64,000 bases of DNA from Sipunculus nudus (lineage: Eukaryota; Annelida; Sipuncula; Golfingiida; Sipunculidae), in the NCBI GenBank assembly GCA_026874595.1, contig CM049309.1, forward strand, positions 47,414,079 to 47,478,078. The letters are read 5' to 3'. The position numbers were made by a program, and so were the translations under genes. The stretch's first letter is position 1, and the number at the start of each line of letters is the position of its first letter. This document shows, one piece after another, positions 1 to 22,345 of the stretch. The notes under the pieces were generated by a model. That model did no database searches and was not told where the DNA came from. It worked only from the letters and a program-made list of their open reading frames with translations.

Positions 1-426
1 TGAAGGTGATCACGATCACCATAATATACATTTGCTATTAAATAATTCTATACTTTATCCCGGCCAAAGCAATGAATTAAGGGCGAGGCTCCAGAGCTCC
101 CTAACAATGATCTTGTCGGTTACATATATGTCACAGTGACACATTCTGCTTTCCACAGATGACCCATCAGGACCTGTCATCATGTCACTTGTAAAATCCC
201 ATGACCTTGTTGTTATGATTTGTGTTCAGTCAACGATTGACGATAGTTTTCGAGGTTTGCGATGCATAACTCAGAAGCAAAGGCACTCGTTTCCAGCACT
301 AAAATCGACTAGAAACCGTGGACACATTGGGTATGGGTGATATACCCGTTATAAAAGAACAAGGTGATTAACTCCACCGCTACGTGGAGTTTTCACAAGT
401 CCGAATTCCGAAGAATTTTTCAGCCC
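1..426. other. Unassigned intergenic sequence
   Basis: No coding exon, RNA gene or clear repeat boundary is visible. A GTCACAGTGAC palindrome lies near 129-139 and resembles the core palindrome of the satellite that follows, so this may be a decayed edge of that array. Confidence 0.4.
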
Positions 427-1620
427 ACAGGTCACACAATATAGGTCACCATGAACTAATTTCAGGTTTCCAAAGACATTTGACTAGGACCTCCCTGAAT
501 TTTATGTTAAAAGATTCTAGGCCTAACGGATACAATTTGTGCCCTGTTTGATTGTCTGGGTGCTTATATGACATCTTTTCTGATAGGTGGCAAAATATAG
601 GTCACGGTGACCTAATTTCAGTTTTCCACAAACATTTGCCAAGGACGTGTCCGAATAATACATTAGAAGATTATAGGCCCAACAAATAAATGTGTGCCCT
701 GCCTGACATTATGGATGCTCAAAATCCGGTTTTCAGCCTGTATGTCACAAAATATAGGTCGCCATGAACTTATTTAAGGTTTCCAAGGACACTTGCCTAG
801 GACCTCCCTAAATGTCACGTTTGAGGATTCTAGGCCTTATCGATTCAATTGGTGCCCCTCTGACTGTCTGATGTTTAAAAACCTTGTTTTCGGCCCAAAG
901 GTCATTAAATATAGGTCACCATGACCTAATTTAAGGTGTCCAAGGATATTTGCCTTGAAACTCCCAGGATATTAAGTTAGAAGATTCTAGGCCTCAAATA
1001 TACGATTTGTCCCCATCTGACATTCATGGTGCTCGAAAGCATGGTTTTGGCCTGTAGGTCACAAAATATAGATCGCCATGAACTTATTTAAGGTTTCCAA
1101 GGACACTTGCCTAGGACCTCCCTAAATGTCACGTTTGAGGATTCTATACCTTATCGATTCAATTTGTGCCTCTTCTGACTGTCTGATGCTAAAAACCTTG
1201 TTTTCGGCCGAAGGTCATAAAATATAGGTCACTATGACCTAATTTCAGGTTTTCAAGGTGATTGGCCTAGAAACTCCCAGGATATTGTGTTAGAAGATTC
1301 TAGGCCTCACAGATACGATTTGTCCCCATCTGACATTCAGGGTGCTCATCTTTTCCCTATAGGTCACAGAATATAGGTCACAGTGACCTAGTTTCAGGTT
1401 TTCAAGGACACTTGCCCAGGATCTCCCAAAATGTCAGGTGAGAGGTTTCTAGGCCTTATGGATACTATTTGTGCCTCATCTGAATATCTGGGTGCTCAAA
1501 ATCATGTTTTCGGCCCGTAGGTCACAAAATATAGGTCACCATGACCTAATTTCGGGTTTCCAAGGGGATTTGCCCAGGACCTCCCTGGATGTACAGTTAG
1601 AAGTTTCTATGTCTAACGGT
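427..1620 (+). repeat. 157-bp satellite array, about 8 units
   Basis: Eight head-to-tail units are spaced 156, 157, 157, 157, 156, 149 and 158 bp, measured from the recurring AATATAGGTCA core. Each unit reads in the order: the core palindrome, a TTTCCAAGGACA-like stretch, a TAGGACCTCCC-like stretch, TTCTAGGCC, then a TTTTCGGCC-like stretch. Five units carry a perfect AGGTCAnnnTGACCT palindrome (599-613, 913-927, 1226-1240, 1375-1389, 1533-1547). Three carry degraded forms (443-457, 756-770, 1070-1084). A short open frame at 1471-1800 is an accidental reading through the array end and looks non-coding. Two inverted, decayed units occur at 23100-23400. Confidence 0.9.
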
Positions 1621-1704
1621 TATGATTTGTTACGGCCGGACGGACGCCTGACAAAGGGTGATCGCTATAGCTCAGATGACTTACAGTCAGCTGAGCTAAA
1701 AGAC
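1621..1704 (+). repeat. GACGGAC / CAGCTGAGCT repeat junction
   Basis: GC-rich GGCCGGACGGACGCC is followed by TATAGCTCAGATGACTTA and GTCAGCTGAGCTAA. The same combination recurs at 3638-3706. This is a dispersed repeat terminus of unknown class linking the satellite to the next repeat. Confidence 0.5.
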
Positions 1705-3055
1705 CTAGCCTCAAGATGGAAGGCCACTTCGAATGGACAAAGCAAACAAGGCACCCATTGGTCACGGTGCTCAGCTGAATTTTTTAAAGATTTAAATTAA
1801 TGCAACAATTAGCTGATTTTTTTTTATTTGAGAAAAAGGAAAAAAATATACTTTTTTCTATTTTTTATATATAAATTAGCACTTTAAAAGCTAAGAAAAA
1901 ATGGCAGTGCTATCAAATACTAAATATATGTTTGCCAAATTAATCCTGTGCACCCCAACAAACTATATTCAAGATGCAGGAGCCTCTCATTATCACATGT
2001 CAGGTATTAAATATCAGTATTCTAGCTATGTGACAGTAATATGTTCGTAAAATATCGACTCAACTGGGATTATATCAACCCCTGTCAATCATAGAATAAG
2101 GAAGAAAGCGGAGATTAGCTCAAGTATAATAATACACATTTAATTTATTCCGTCAAAAATAAAATGCTGCAAAAAATTTGCATTTTCAAAGGAGCAAAAA
2201 CTAAATCTGATAAGTACATATATTGTTCTTTGTAATACATGCATTTGGCCAACAATATGTGTTAATGTAATTAATCATTCTGAAAATGAACAGGTAATTA
2301 TTACCAAATGCAAAATCAAAAACATTTTAATCATGGCTTTAATATATAATTAATAAGTTTAATCATATTACAATACACAGCTGCATACTTAAACTAAAGA
2401 TTACAGAACACTTGAATCGATTCTGCACATAAGGTGATTCATAATTCTAAATTGCTCATCATATTTCACTAATTTGACAGATAACACCAATATTATGTAT
2501 CAAATGTATTTATTTTTACCACAAAAATATATCTGATAAAAACAATAAATATTTATAAATAAAACTTATTTAGTATTCACAATTCTAAATTACAGCTTTA
2601 TTTATCTATAATTTGGCTCATATAATATCAATTTATTGATACTGGTCGGTTTAATTATATCTCAATTTTGTTAATTTTAGTTAAAAGGAAAGTTATTTCT
2701 TAAGACATGTTACATTACCTCTGGATTAGTCCTTCAATTACTAACACAACTTTACAATTAATAAAATACAGTTAAAAAATAACAATTGTTGCATAACACT
2801 TGGTGAATTTGCTGTGTGTGAGGGGTTGGGAGAAGTTAAGGTGGGGGGATAGGTGATATGGGAGTCACTGTACTTGTGTATTATGAGGTGATATGAGAGT
2901 CACGCTAATAAGGTTGTCCAGGCAGGGCTGAAGTTACCAGAAGTGGGCTGTCTGGGGATTGACAATGCAATGACAATTGAGGGCCTCCAAATAAAAATTC
3001 AATTTCAAATCCAATTTTTGCATGAACTTTTAATTTCAAATTTCAGATTTTAAAA
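1705..3055 (+). repeat. Dispersed AT-rich repeat, copy a
   Basis: This roughly 1.35-kb AT-rich segment aligns by eye with 24229-25567. Shared landmarks are the TCAAGATGGAAGGC start, AAGCGGAGATTAGCTCAAG, ACATGTTACATTACCTCTGG and the TTCAGATTTTAAAAGA end. A more diverged relative occupies about 43500-44330. No convincing coding frame is seen. It could be the tail of a larger transposon or a duplicated 3' UTR. Confidence 0.7.
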
Positions 3056-4026
3056 GATCATTATTTATATATATACTGTGAAAATTAAATCAATAGTGCT
3101 TATAGGAATAAAATGTGCCGTGGTCTAGGTTGGACCAAATTTTAGGTATTGATTTTATAATTATGCTAATTTAACTTAACAATTTTCTGAATTCTGATCT
3201 GATTTCTAGTATTCAATTAAATCTTGAATAAATAAAGATATATTTTCAGCAAAAAAGTCTCTAGCTCCAACAATTATCTTGTTCGCTGTGTAAATATATT
3301 TCCGGTTTTTTGACAAATTACATTATGTTTGAGCAGATAACTTTTTACCTTAACAATTTACACAATATTGCCCTAATTTCTAATATGTACATAGGAAATA
3401 TACACAGAAATGATAAAATCAAACATGAATACATTATTCCTAGTTATTTTCATAGTAGGCAGTTTTGATGTGTAACAATAGATTTTTACTTTGAAACAAA
3501 GCTTTTTTTCTTTAATTTCTCGGGGGAACGAAGTCGCAATGACCAAGAGTTGGTTTGGTAGAAGGACTTTGGGACATCTAACTCTATGTAGGATTTTTAT
3601 TCAATTAGTACAATGATTTCAAAATGTGCCTTGTTAACGGACGGCCGGACGACGGACAAGGGACTATATCTATAGCTCAGATGACTTATAGTCAGCTGAG
3701 CTAATAAACGAGGATCTTTTGGATTTGTACCAATCATACAGGTGTCTTTATGATACAAAGTCTGATCATTACAAAAACAGAGACATGAAAAACCGCAGAA
3801 ATGGCACAAAATCTTGGAAGTTCTGTTAAATATTCCTTGTTTGCATATTTGTGATCATATGGGTGATAATATATCACAAGATATGACCCTACTCTTCAGC
3901 GGGAAATCAGATTTGCTTTTTGTATAGGAACATGTTGCATAAGTGTATGTGGGTCGAAAGAAACAAAACGTTGTAACATGTTTGAAGATGCGCGATCCGC
4001 AATATGTTGCGCAACATGTTCCCTGG
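3056..4026. other. Intergenic spacer with palindrome-rich patch
   Basis: No exon is recognised. 3638-3706 repeats the GGACGGCCGGACGAC / CAGCTGAGCT module. 3925-4020 holds several ACATGTT-type palindromes, including TTGCGCAACATGTT. Similar sequence lies at 23995-24150. The homology shared by protease copies 1 and 2 starts abruptly at 4027. Confidence 0.5.
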
Positions 4027-4271
4027 TGTATGGCCGGCTAAAACATCTGCTGTGTCCGTCCCATGAACACACCAATTAGGTCACTCTCACATCTCGCAAT
4101 GATATTCATGTTATATTTATGCCTTATCTTCTGTATAAATGTGCAACTTTAAGGAAAAAGTAAACTTGAGATAAATGACACACTCTGTAAAAGTAACACC
4201 TGCAGAAAGTTTTAAGGTATATGTGTATATACATTACTTTGCGTGCTTATTCCGTGAAAAGCACTCCGACA
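4027..4271 (+). promoter_or_regulatory. Promoter and 5' UTR of protease copy 1
   Basis: This block of about 245 bp matches 27588-27831 upstream of copy 2. Two TATA-like elements are conserved: TATAAAT at 4134-4140 (138 nt before the ATG) and GTATATACA near 4225-4233 (about 46 nt before the ATG). Copy 3 keeps only a TATATATA at a similar distance, which favours the proximal box. The start site was not mapped. Confidence 0.55.
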
Positions 4272-14871
<10,600 letters not shown>

Positions 14872-14899
14872 AAAATTTAATTACAATGCCGAATATATG

Positions 14900-14905
14900 A
14901 ATAAA
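14900..14905 (+). terminator. AATAAA polyadenylation signal, copy 1
   Basis: The AATAAA lies 28 nt after the stop codon. Its context GAATATATGAATAAACCT is identical in copy 2. Confidence 0.8.
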
Positions 14906-15380
14906 CCTGTCAAAATTTAACTTTTTCTTGTATTTACTGAAGCTTTTATTTTTATATTTTTGTGAGTTTCACTATGGAAAAAGTTGACTTTCCCGTTCCC
15001 ATGTATCTCCATTTGTCGTTTAGATATAATCTGATTACCTGTAGGAAAACTAAAAATAACAAAATTCTATGGACGCTGGGAACAAACATTTTGTACGAGC
15101 GGGCAGTTTTTTTTTGTTTATATTTAACCGGATGAGAAACATGAGGTGGAATTTTGCAAGCTTGCCAAGAAATGCAAACGTTTCATGTTGGATATGGTCA
15201 ATACAAAATTTAGTAAATTTCCATACCTTTAAGAATTCTTTTATGTCATTGCTAAAATTAGCAACATTACCGAGGACGTGGTATCCGTTTGCAAAAAAAA
15301 AAAGATCCATGTGGCCTAATAGATATTCACCAGTATCAGTCTGATCTGCCCTTAAGAATTATATGTATTATATAAATATA

Positions 15381-15554
15381 CAGTGAAAAATTGTTGTGTC
15401 GAAGTCAAAGGGACCCTCAGAAAACTACGACACATCCGAGGTTCGACACAAGCTGGTTTTATTTGGTAATAATGTAACTACAGTTGTCCGGAATATCGAG
15501 TCTGTAACTTTGACATAAGCGAGGTATTCGACTTATGAGAGTTCCACACAACAA

Positions 15555-15556
<2 letters not shown>
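15381..15556 (+). mobile_element. Pogo/Tc1-like MITE downstream of copy 1
   Basis: This begins CAGTGAAAAATTGTTGTGTC after TA and ends in the degraded inverted terminus GTTCCACACAACAAGG. The interior has ACGACACATCCGAGGTTCG. Relatives lie at 28376-28559 and 36350-36524. It sits 510 nt after the stop of copy 1 and is matched at a similar distance after copy 2, so it is probably part of the duplicated block. Confidence 0.7.

Positions 15557-15614
<58 letters not shown>
15557..15614. repeat. (AT)n array
   Basis: A nearly pure AT run of about 58 nt directly abuts the MITE. Confidence 0.95.
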
Positions 15615-15619
<5 letters not shown>

Positions 15620-15634
15620 TAAAACTCTGAAGAA

Positions 15635-15695
15635 AAACAACACTGTTAATTCACAACAGTCTGTTTCACGGGATGCGGCCCGATCATCAGGTGAA
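15635..15695 (-). ncRNA. Hammerhead-ribozyme-like motif
   Basis: On the minus strand, CTGATGA (complement of 15684-15690) is followed by a short CGGG/CCCG stem and then GAAAC (complement of 15663-15667). A CTGTT/AACAG stem (complement of 15655-15659 and 15643-15647) completes the order core - stem II - GAAA - stem III. Hammerheads of this type are known in the terminal repeats of Penelope-like elements. The Penelope-like coding remnant 350 bp away is on the other strand, so the motif may come from a second, inverted copy. A U-U mismatch next to stem II and an unclear stem I lower confidence in activity. Confidence 0.5.
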
Positions 15696-15867
15696 TGTGG
15701 TTAGAATGAAGCTAACGGCGTGGTTTGAAAGCCGAGACTTTACGAGATTACGAGATTAAGCTTTGTGCGATTCGGGTCGGGGGGGGGGGGGGCATGTGAA
15801 AGACTGACACTGATCCTATTGTCCTAGGGTGCACAATAGGATTGGTCGGGGTACACGTGCGATACTG

Positions 15868-15997
15868 GAACATAACAGGGCAGGGCAAAGAGGTTATTTA
15901 TTGTTGTAAATCTTTTTTACAACAATAAATAACATCTTTACCCTGCCCTGTTATGTTCAGGGCAAAGAGGTTATTTATTGTTGTAAATCTTTTTTAA
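15868..15997. repeat. Foldback: 43-nt arm in +,-,+ order
   Basis: GAACATAACAGGGCAGGGC and following bases (15868-15910) are repeated inverted and almost perfectly at 15916-15958. A further direct copy of the inner part lies at 15959-15997. A smaller hairpin with 10-nt arms, ATCCTATTGT / ACAATAGGAT, lies at 15813-15842. G12 precedes it near 15781. Confidence 0.85.
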
Positions 15998-16041
15998 ATA
16001 TATATATATATATACTATTACTCTATTTATACGCTCCATTT

Positions 16042-17640
16042 ATATTGAGCGCTCTTTGCAACAACAACTGTTGACATTGAACGAACTAGTTTTGACTAGC
16101 CCACCAAAACATCCCGCTGCCAAATCAAAAAGATAACAGAAAACTCATTGAGAAAACGGAACACCTCTACAAATGTATGATATGGAAAGCGTACTTCTTT
16201 TTGAACCCAGATGCCAAACCAGATGGCGACAACATTTTGGATTTAATTCAATAAAGACACCACCATGTTACTATACCGGAAACGTCGAACTCAGACTGTC
16301 GAAAATGATTGTAACAATAACAAAGTAGATTGTCGTTTCCCGAAACCTTATCAGCCGACATCAACAAGAAAATAAAAACGACTGAAGAACTCCTCGTACC
16401 CGTAGAGAAAAATCCGACAACTTCTACAAAATAGAGGCTCCAGTGTCCACAGACCTACTGGAGAAGAACATTAAAAAAAAAACTACTAAAAGGTGAGCCA
16501 GACAGTCATCCACTCTATCCAGCAAGAACCAAAGCACATTACAGATGATAGAATTAATAAAACAGCCAAATGAGAGGCATTTATAAAGACCACAAACCAA
16601 ATTTTGCCAATGATCCTCCATGCCGGCTCATAAACCGATCTAATCCCGAGGTCGGGAAGATGAGCAAACAGCTATTTTACAAAATCAACAACAAAGACTT
16701 AGAACATTGAGGTCTAAATCAGTGGAAAAACACGGCAGCTGTACTATCATGGTTAACAACACCACACAAAAGGAGTTATATTCCTTCATAACATTTGATG
16801 TTATAGAATTCTATCCATCAATTACGGCCAACCTGTTGGATGCTGCACTCGACTTCGCCTCTAAATACAAAGACATCACTCCAGAAGAACGGAAAATCAT
16901 CGAACATGCAAACTAAGCCAGCCTATACCACTTTGAGGAACCATGGGGGAAAAGGGCTACATATAAACTATTTGTTGTCACAATGGCCAGTTAGTAACCT
17001 ATGAACTAGTCGGTACATTCCTACTGTATGAAATCTAAAAAAATGCACAACAAAATGTTGGTATATTTAGGGACGATTGCCTCAGAGTATTAAAAGCCCC
17101 CCCCCCCCCAGCAAAATAAAAAGCCAAACAAAAAAAAATCGGTGCCATTTTGAAGAGCCATAACCTGAGAACTGAAGCGAACAAGAAAATCGTCAACTTC
17201 CTCGACGTCACATTAAATCTCTCGACAGGAAAACACACACCGTACAACAAGCCCAACAACACACCATTAAATGTACATCGCAAATCCTACCACCCACTGA
17301 GAGCTATAAAGAACATCACAGAATCCATTAACAAGAGGCCAAGGGAAATATCATGTGATGAAGAATCTTTCACATAAGCAAACCCCCCATACCAAGAAGC
17401 TCTACAAAAAAGTGGTTACAAGTACCAACTGAAATTGACACCAAAACAGACAGACACAGCAGTGAAAAAAAAAACGACAGCGAAATATCATATGGTTCAA
17501 TCCACCATACAGTGAAAATGTCGCCATCAACCTTGGCCGAAATATGTTGAAAATGCTTGCATGACGAAGAATTTTCCCCTTAACCATGTCCTACACAAGC
17601 TGTTCAATTGGACCATAAAAAATAGGAGATGGGAATATCA
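16042..17640 (+). pseudogene. Penelope-like element reverse transcriptase, broken (copy 1)
   Basis: Translated fragments in shifting frames keep a reverse-transcriptase core, [12 protein letters not shown] at about 16785-16820. They also keep a C-terminal block ([12 protein letters not shown] near 17200, then a HRKSYHP stretch and [13 protein letters not shown]). The family normally continues into a zinc-binding linker and GIY-YIG nuclease, which are missing here. Several stops and frameshifts and a C-run at 17099-17109 show it is dead. It aligns with 36529-38030 downstream of copy 2 and starts with the same TATTGAGCGCTCTT. Confidence 0.75.
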
Positions 17641-18379
17641 TTTGATGGTATCCGCATATCCTCCTTTCTTATCCTACGAATGTAAAATACTGCCCACCAC
17701 CCGGACTATCACCAGACAGTGTTGGGATAAGAGTTAAGGCATGTATGGATGCAAGGCAGTTTGGTGAAGAAATATTTGCATCAAAATTGTCTATAACTGC
17801 TTTTACTAAGCCATGAACCTCTGACCGTCTCAATCGTTTTGGGTTTGGTTCATTATCTGACTTCCTCCGGGGATGGATACTTTGTAACACTTAGGAACCT
17901 GGGGGCTATTTCTCAGTGTATAACCCGTTTGAGACTAACTAAAGAGAAACTCACTGCGTGTGTATTCATTATATGCCATATAGCAGGGCCAATAGTGTTT
18001 TATTAAATTGGGCTATTGGCCAATTATAATGTCTGTTTTCTCATACAGTGGTTGCTGATGAATTAAACACAGACTTGATACACACACTGGAACTGGGCAA
18101 CAAAGACGTCTGACAAAAATCTAACTTTCAATTAATTCCCCCCCCCCCCCCAATAAACAAACAACAAAACTGAGGTTGCGCCAAAAATATTTGTTATATC
18201 AAAAAGGGTCATATTTTAATAATTTTAGCAGCAATCTTGGACTCCATCTTAATAATGTATTAACTAAATAAATTTCTTATGGCCCCATTTTATTCCTTGG
18301 GTTAGGAGCAAAAATATATGAATTGTCTCGAATCATAAAAGAGTTAAAGGTATATTGGTGATTGGCGACCTTCTTTCAA
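17641..18379. other. Unassigned spacer with a small minus-strand frame
   Basis: A 73-codon frame on the minus strand (17669-17890) has a basic patch (NPKRLRRSE) and reads plausibly as protein, but it has no recognised family. A C-run lies at 18139-18151. Otherwise there is only AT-rich repeat-like sequence. Confidence 0.3.
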
Positions 18380-21300
18380 ATAGGAAAACAATGGGTCGAC
18401 TGTGAAAGAAGTTGATATAAGAACAGCAGTGTCAACAGATCATTCAGCAATAAATTTAGAATTAAACGATCTTTAGTATTCAGACTCCGGTCCGTCTCAC
18501 TGGAAGTTGTACACATCCTTATTAGAAGATAAGGAGTATGTGAAAATCATAAAGCAGCTGATTGATGATATAGAAAACGATAATTTAAATCAGAGCAAGA
18601 ACTCTCAAGAAAGTTGGGATACATAAAATATAAAGTCAGAGAACAGTCGATGAGGTATTCAAAAAGAAAAGCAAAAGAAATTCGTAGTGAATTGAGAAGT
18701 TTAGAAAACCGTGTTTCTGAAAAGAAAAACTTCTTAAATGAAGGTGTTTTAGGAACCGAAGAATACAAAAATGTTAAAGCTAAACTTGAATAATATTATA
18801 ACAAACTGACCGAAGGAATTAAAATAAGGTCTCGGGCTCAGTGGTACGAATACGGAGAAAAATTCTGGTCCTGGGACCAGGAAATATTGAGAGAAAAAAA
18901 GAAACGTTATAAGATAAAATATCAGCGAAAAATTAAGATATCGGAAAATGGATGTGATAATTTCTTGGAAAATATTAACCTAGAAAAGGTATCGGATGAA
19001 GAAAAACTGATGTTGAATGAGTCCACGTCACTGCAAGAAATAAAACAAACTTTATTGTCGATGCCTAAAACTAAAACGCCTGGTAACGATGGACTTCCAG
19101 CTGAGTTTTACCTAAAAGTTTTCGATAAACTGGGCAAACATTTAATAAATTGTTTACGAGATAGCTATTCCAGAGGTTACTTATCATGTTCTCAAAGGCA
19201 AGCTATAATATCATTGTTTCAAAATACTGGTAAAGATAACCGTCTATTGAAATAATGGAGACCGATTAGCCTCATTAATACAGATGCAAAAAAATAATCA
19301 GTAAACTATTAGCAGTGAGATTAAGACGTGTTTTACCAAGGATTATAAGTACGAATCAATTTGCGTTTGTTAAAGGGCGAACCATAGAGGAGCTTTAATT
19401 TAAGATCGATTCTCGGTATTCTGGAGCATTCATAAACAGTAAAGGGTATTTTATTCGCAGAGGATTATGAAGCTGCTTTGATTCTTTGGATTTTTACTTC
19501 ATAAACTCTGTGTTAAAGAATTTCGGTTTCCCGCATTATTTTTTAAGGAATTACATATTACAGAACTAACTTGACAATTGTGTCGTTAGCAATGGTTTCT
19601 TACCTGTTGAACGAGGACGTCGCCAAGGGGACCCATTATCTCCATATATACTTTTTATTATCAATTGAAGTTTTGACTAAGATAGTCTTAGATAACACGC
19701 ACATAGAAGGGTTAGATAGTTCGATATCTGTGGAAACCAAATAACATCTGTGCTCTTCGCTGATGACTCTACATTTTTAATTAAAACGTAAACTACTTAA
19801 AACAAGCAGAAAAGACATTATATCTATTTGAGGAGTATACTTCGCTTAAACAAAATCGTGAGAAATCTTAGATAGCGTGGATAGGAGAATCTAGGAATCA
19901 ACCGAAGCTAGGTCTACCTTATATATGGTTGGATCTTAACGTAGAATACATACGGATTTTAGGAATAGATATATCTTATAACAAAGAACTAAGTTATACA
20001 AGAAATTTTGATAAGGTAATTGATAATATCAGGACAACCCAAAGAAAGTGGAAGATTCGCAACTTAACATTATACGGAAAGACATCCACATTGAAATCTC
20101 TCATATTACTTAAAGCTATGTATGTGTGTAATGTGTTAATTCCACCAAAGAATTGTATCAGTAAAGTGAAGGATCATGTGGCCGATTTTATATGGACGGC
20201 GGCGTTCCAAAAATTAAATACAAGGTTATTATTCAAGAAAAAAATGGAAGATTGGGGTTAACGGATTTGGCAAATATGGCCAAGGCACGGAGGATACTCT
20301 GGATAAAAAAAAATTGAAAAGGAAGAAAAATTATGGAAGTTGATACCTGGTTTTTATCTTACAAAAAAAGGGTTCAAGTTGCCAGGTACAAACCTGGATA
20401 AATCAAGAATGAAATCAGCTGTGCCTTTATTTTATAAACAATGTTTATCTGAATGGTGTGATCTGCACGAGAGTGACCCGTGTGATAAGGTCGGTGATAG
20501 AACAACCCTTGTGGAATAACAAGTATATCAAAATTAAGGGGAAATCGATATACTTTGAGGATTTTTTCAGAAAAAGGATTGAACCTTATAAAATATCTAG
20601 TTGGTAATACTGGCAAATTAAGTGTTAAGTGATCGTAAAGTACCCACGTCAAAGGTGTTCAACTGGCTTATGATAAAACATACAATTAAAAAAGCGTGGC
20701 TACAAATACTTAAGAGAGTCGTTGGATATACTGACAGCTTCGGAACATACATGTATACCACTTGAAGATAGTAAGGTGAATATAGATAAGATTAGCTCCA
20801 AAGGTATATATAGTAGACTAATATTGAATATACAGGAAATTCCGACTGGGATGTGTTATCTAGAGAAATGTGTTAACGCTAACAATAACTGGGAAAATGT
20901 ATACAAAACTGTTTACAGTACAACTGTTGATACCAGGTTACAGGCTTTCCAATATAAGATTTTACAAAAATTATTGCCTGTTAATGCCATACTGAAAAGA
21001 TGAAAAATCGTTGTCTCGAGTAGACGTAGTTATTGTTTTCTATACAACGAAAGTATTGACCACATTTTTTTGTGAATGCAAAGTTCCGTTTTCAGTATAT
21101 CTACAAATTAAAAATAAATTAGGAAAATTAGAGGTGGACTTGCCAAGTTGTACAAAATTAAATATACTTACAGGGATTCGACATACTGAGCCGCGGAGTA
21201 GTCTGATAAATCATATTATATTGTTGTATAAATATATGGTGTTCTCACACAGGAACAAGGCAGGTATATGCCACTTGGATGCTTTTTGTGTGATATTAAA

Positions 21301-21719
21301 TTAGTATGAGAGGATCGAAAGGGTTATTGCAAAGAAAGGTAACAAATACAAGTATCATATGGAGAAATGGGAACCCATTTTGATAAACCCAGTATGGAGT
21401 AAATTTTACAATGGAAATAATGAAAGAAATATTATGTGTTTCGCACGTGTCTATTGATGCGTGTATATGTATTCAAATATGTACATATGTAGTTATGTGC
21501 GTCTGACATTGGTAGTTGTACCACCACTACATATGTTAAAGTCCTTATGGTTTAGTTTTTTTTTTTTGTAATGGTCACTGTCTGTCCTGCGATCGTTTAA
21601 CTGTGAATGTTTTTGGTTACATGTAATTTTTTGTCATTATGTATTGAATACTACTCTTGCTTTGTATTGTATATGTGTATTTCCTGTAATATTTGTTTGA
21701 ATAAAGAATTTTAAAAAAC
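18380..21719 (+). pseudogene. L1/Tx1-type LINE, 5'-truncated and broken
   Basis: The remnant enters inside the apurinic-type endonuclease at a STDHSAI motif (about 18435-18455). It continues through a linker (SRAQWYEYGEKFW near 18835) and RT motifs (TPGNDGLPAEFY near 19080; WRPISLINTDA near 19258; QFAFVKGRTIE near 19355). An RPAS-like, degraded FADDS region follows near 19755, then a C-terminal tail to about 21430. Many stops and frameshifts interrupt it. AATAAAG at 21700-21706 and a short A-rich end mark the 3' terminus. Surviving open pieces include 18887-19255, 19929-20261 and 20722-21003. Confidence 0.75.
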
Positions 21720-22345
21720 AAGGGGTCTTAAAAATTCTAAATTCTTACATTCCTTGGCCCCTAAAACCCTGGGATAGAATAAGAAAATGTTTGTAATACC
21801 GGTATGAAATTAAAGAAAAGAATTATAGGTAGGTTTTAAGACTTGGCGGCCATCTTGAAAATGGGAAAACCAAGGGTCTTATAATATATTTAATGGCTTC
21901 AATAGATTCCTTTGCCCTGAAAACCCAGGGATAGAACAAAAAATGTTTGCAATATGTCAAATTATAAAACAGTTATACGTATTATCATAATTTGGCGGCC
22001 ATTTTGGACGCCAACTATGAAATGGAAAAACCAGGGGTCCTATAAAATATTTAATGGCTTCAATAGATTCCTTGGCCATGAAAACTCTTGGATTGAAGCA
22101 AAAATTTGTGTAAAATGTCAAATAGTAAAAGTTATGCGTATTTTATGATTTGGTGGCCATCTTGGACACCATCTTGGAAATGGGACAGCCATGGTTCCTA
22201 TAAAATTTTTAAATGCTTCATTAGATTCCTTGGCCCTGAAAACCCTGGGATAGAAGAAAAAATTTTTGTAATATGTCAAATAATAAAAGAGTTATAGGTT
22301 TTTTCATGATTTGGCGGCCATCTTGGACGTCATCTTGAATTTTTC
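21719..22345 (+). repeat. About 160-bp tandem repeat, four units
   Basis: The AAACCAGGGGTCCTATAA-like start recurs about every 160 bp (about 21719, 21871, 22031, 22191). Each unit contains TTAATGGCTTCAATAGATTC, CCCTGGGATAGAA and TTTGGCGGCCATCTTG. Short open frames at 21954-22297 are products of the repeat. Confidence 0.8.

Noticed and set aside
427-1620. CRISPR-like array
   Set aside because: Repeats are 157 bp, contiguous and without unique spacers, in an animal-type genome. This is a satellite.
1755-1800. A degraded hormone-element palindrome (GGTCACGGTGCTCAG)
   Set aside because: The second half-site is lost and it lies outside the satellite units, so it is not counted.
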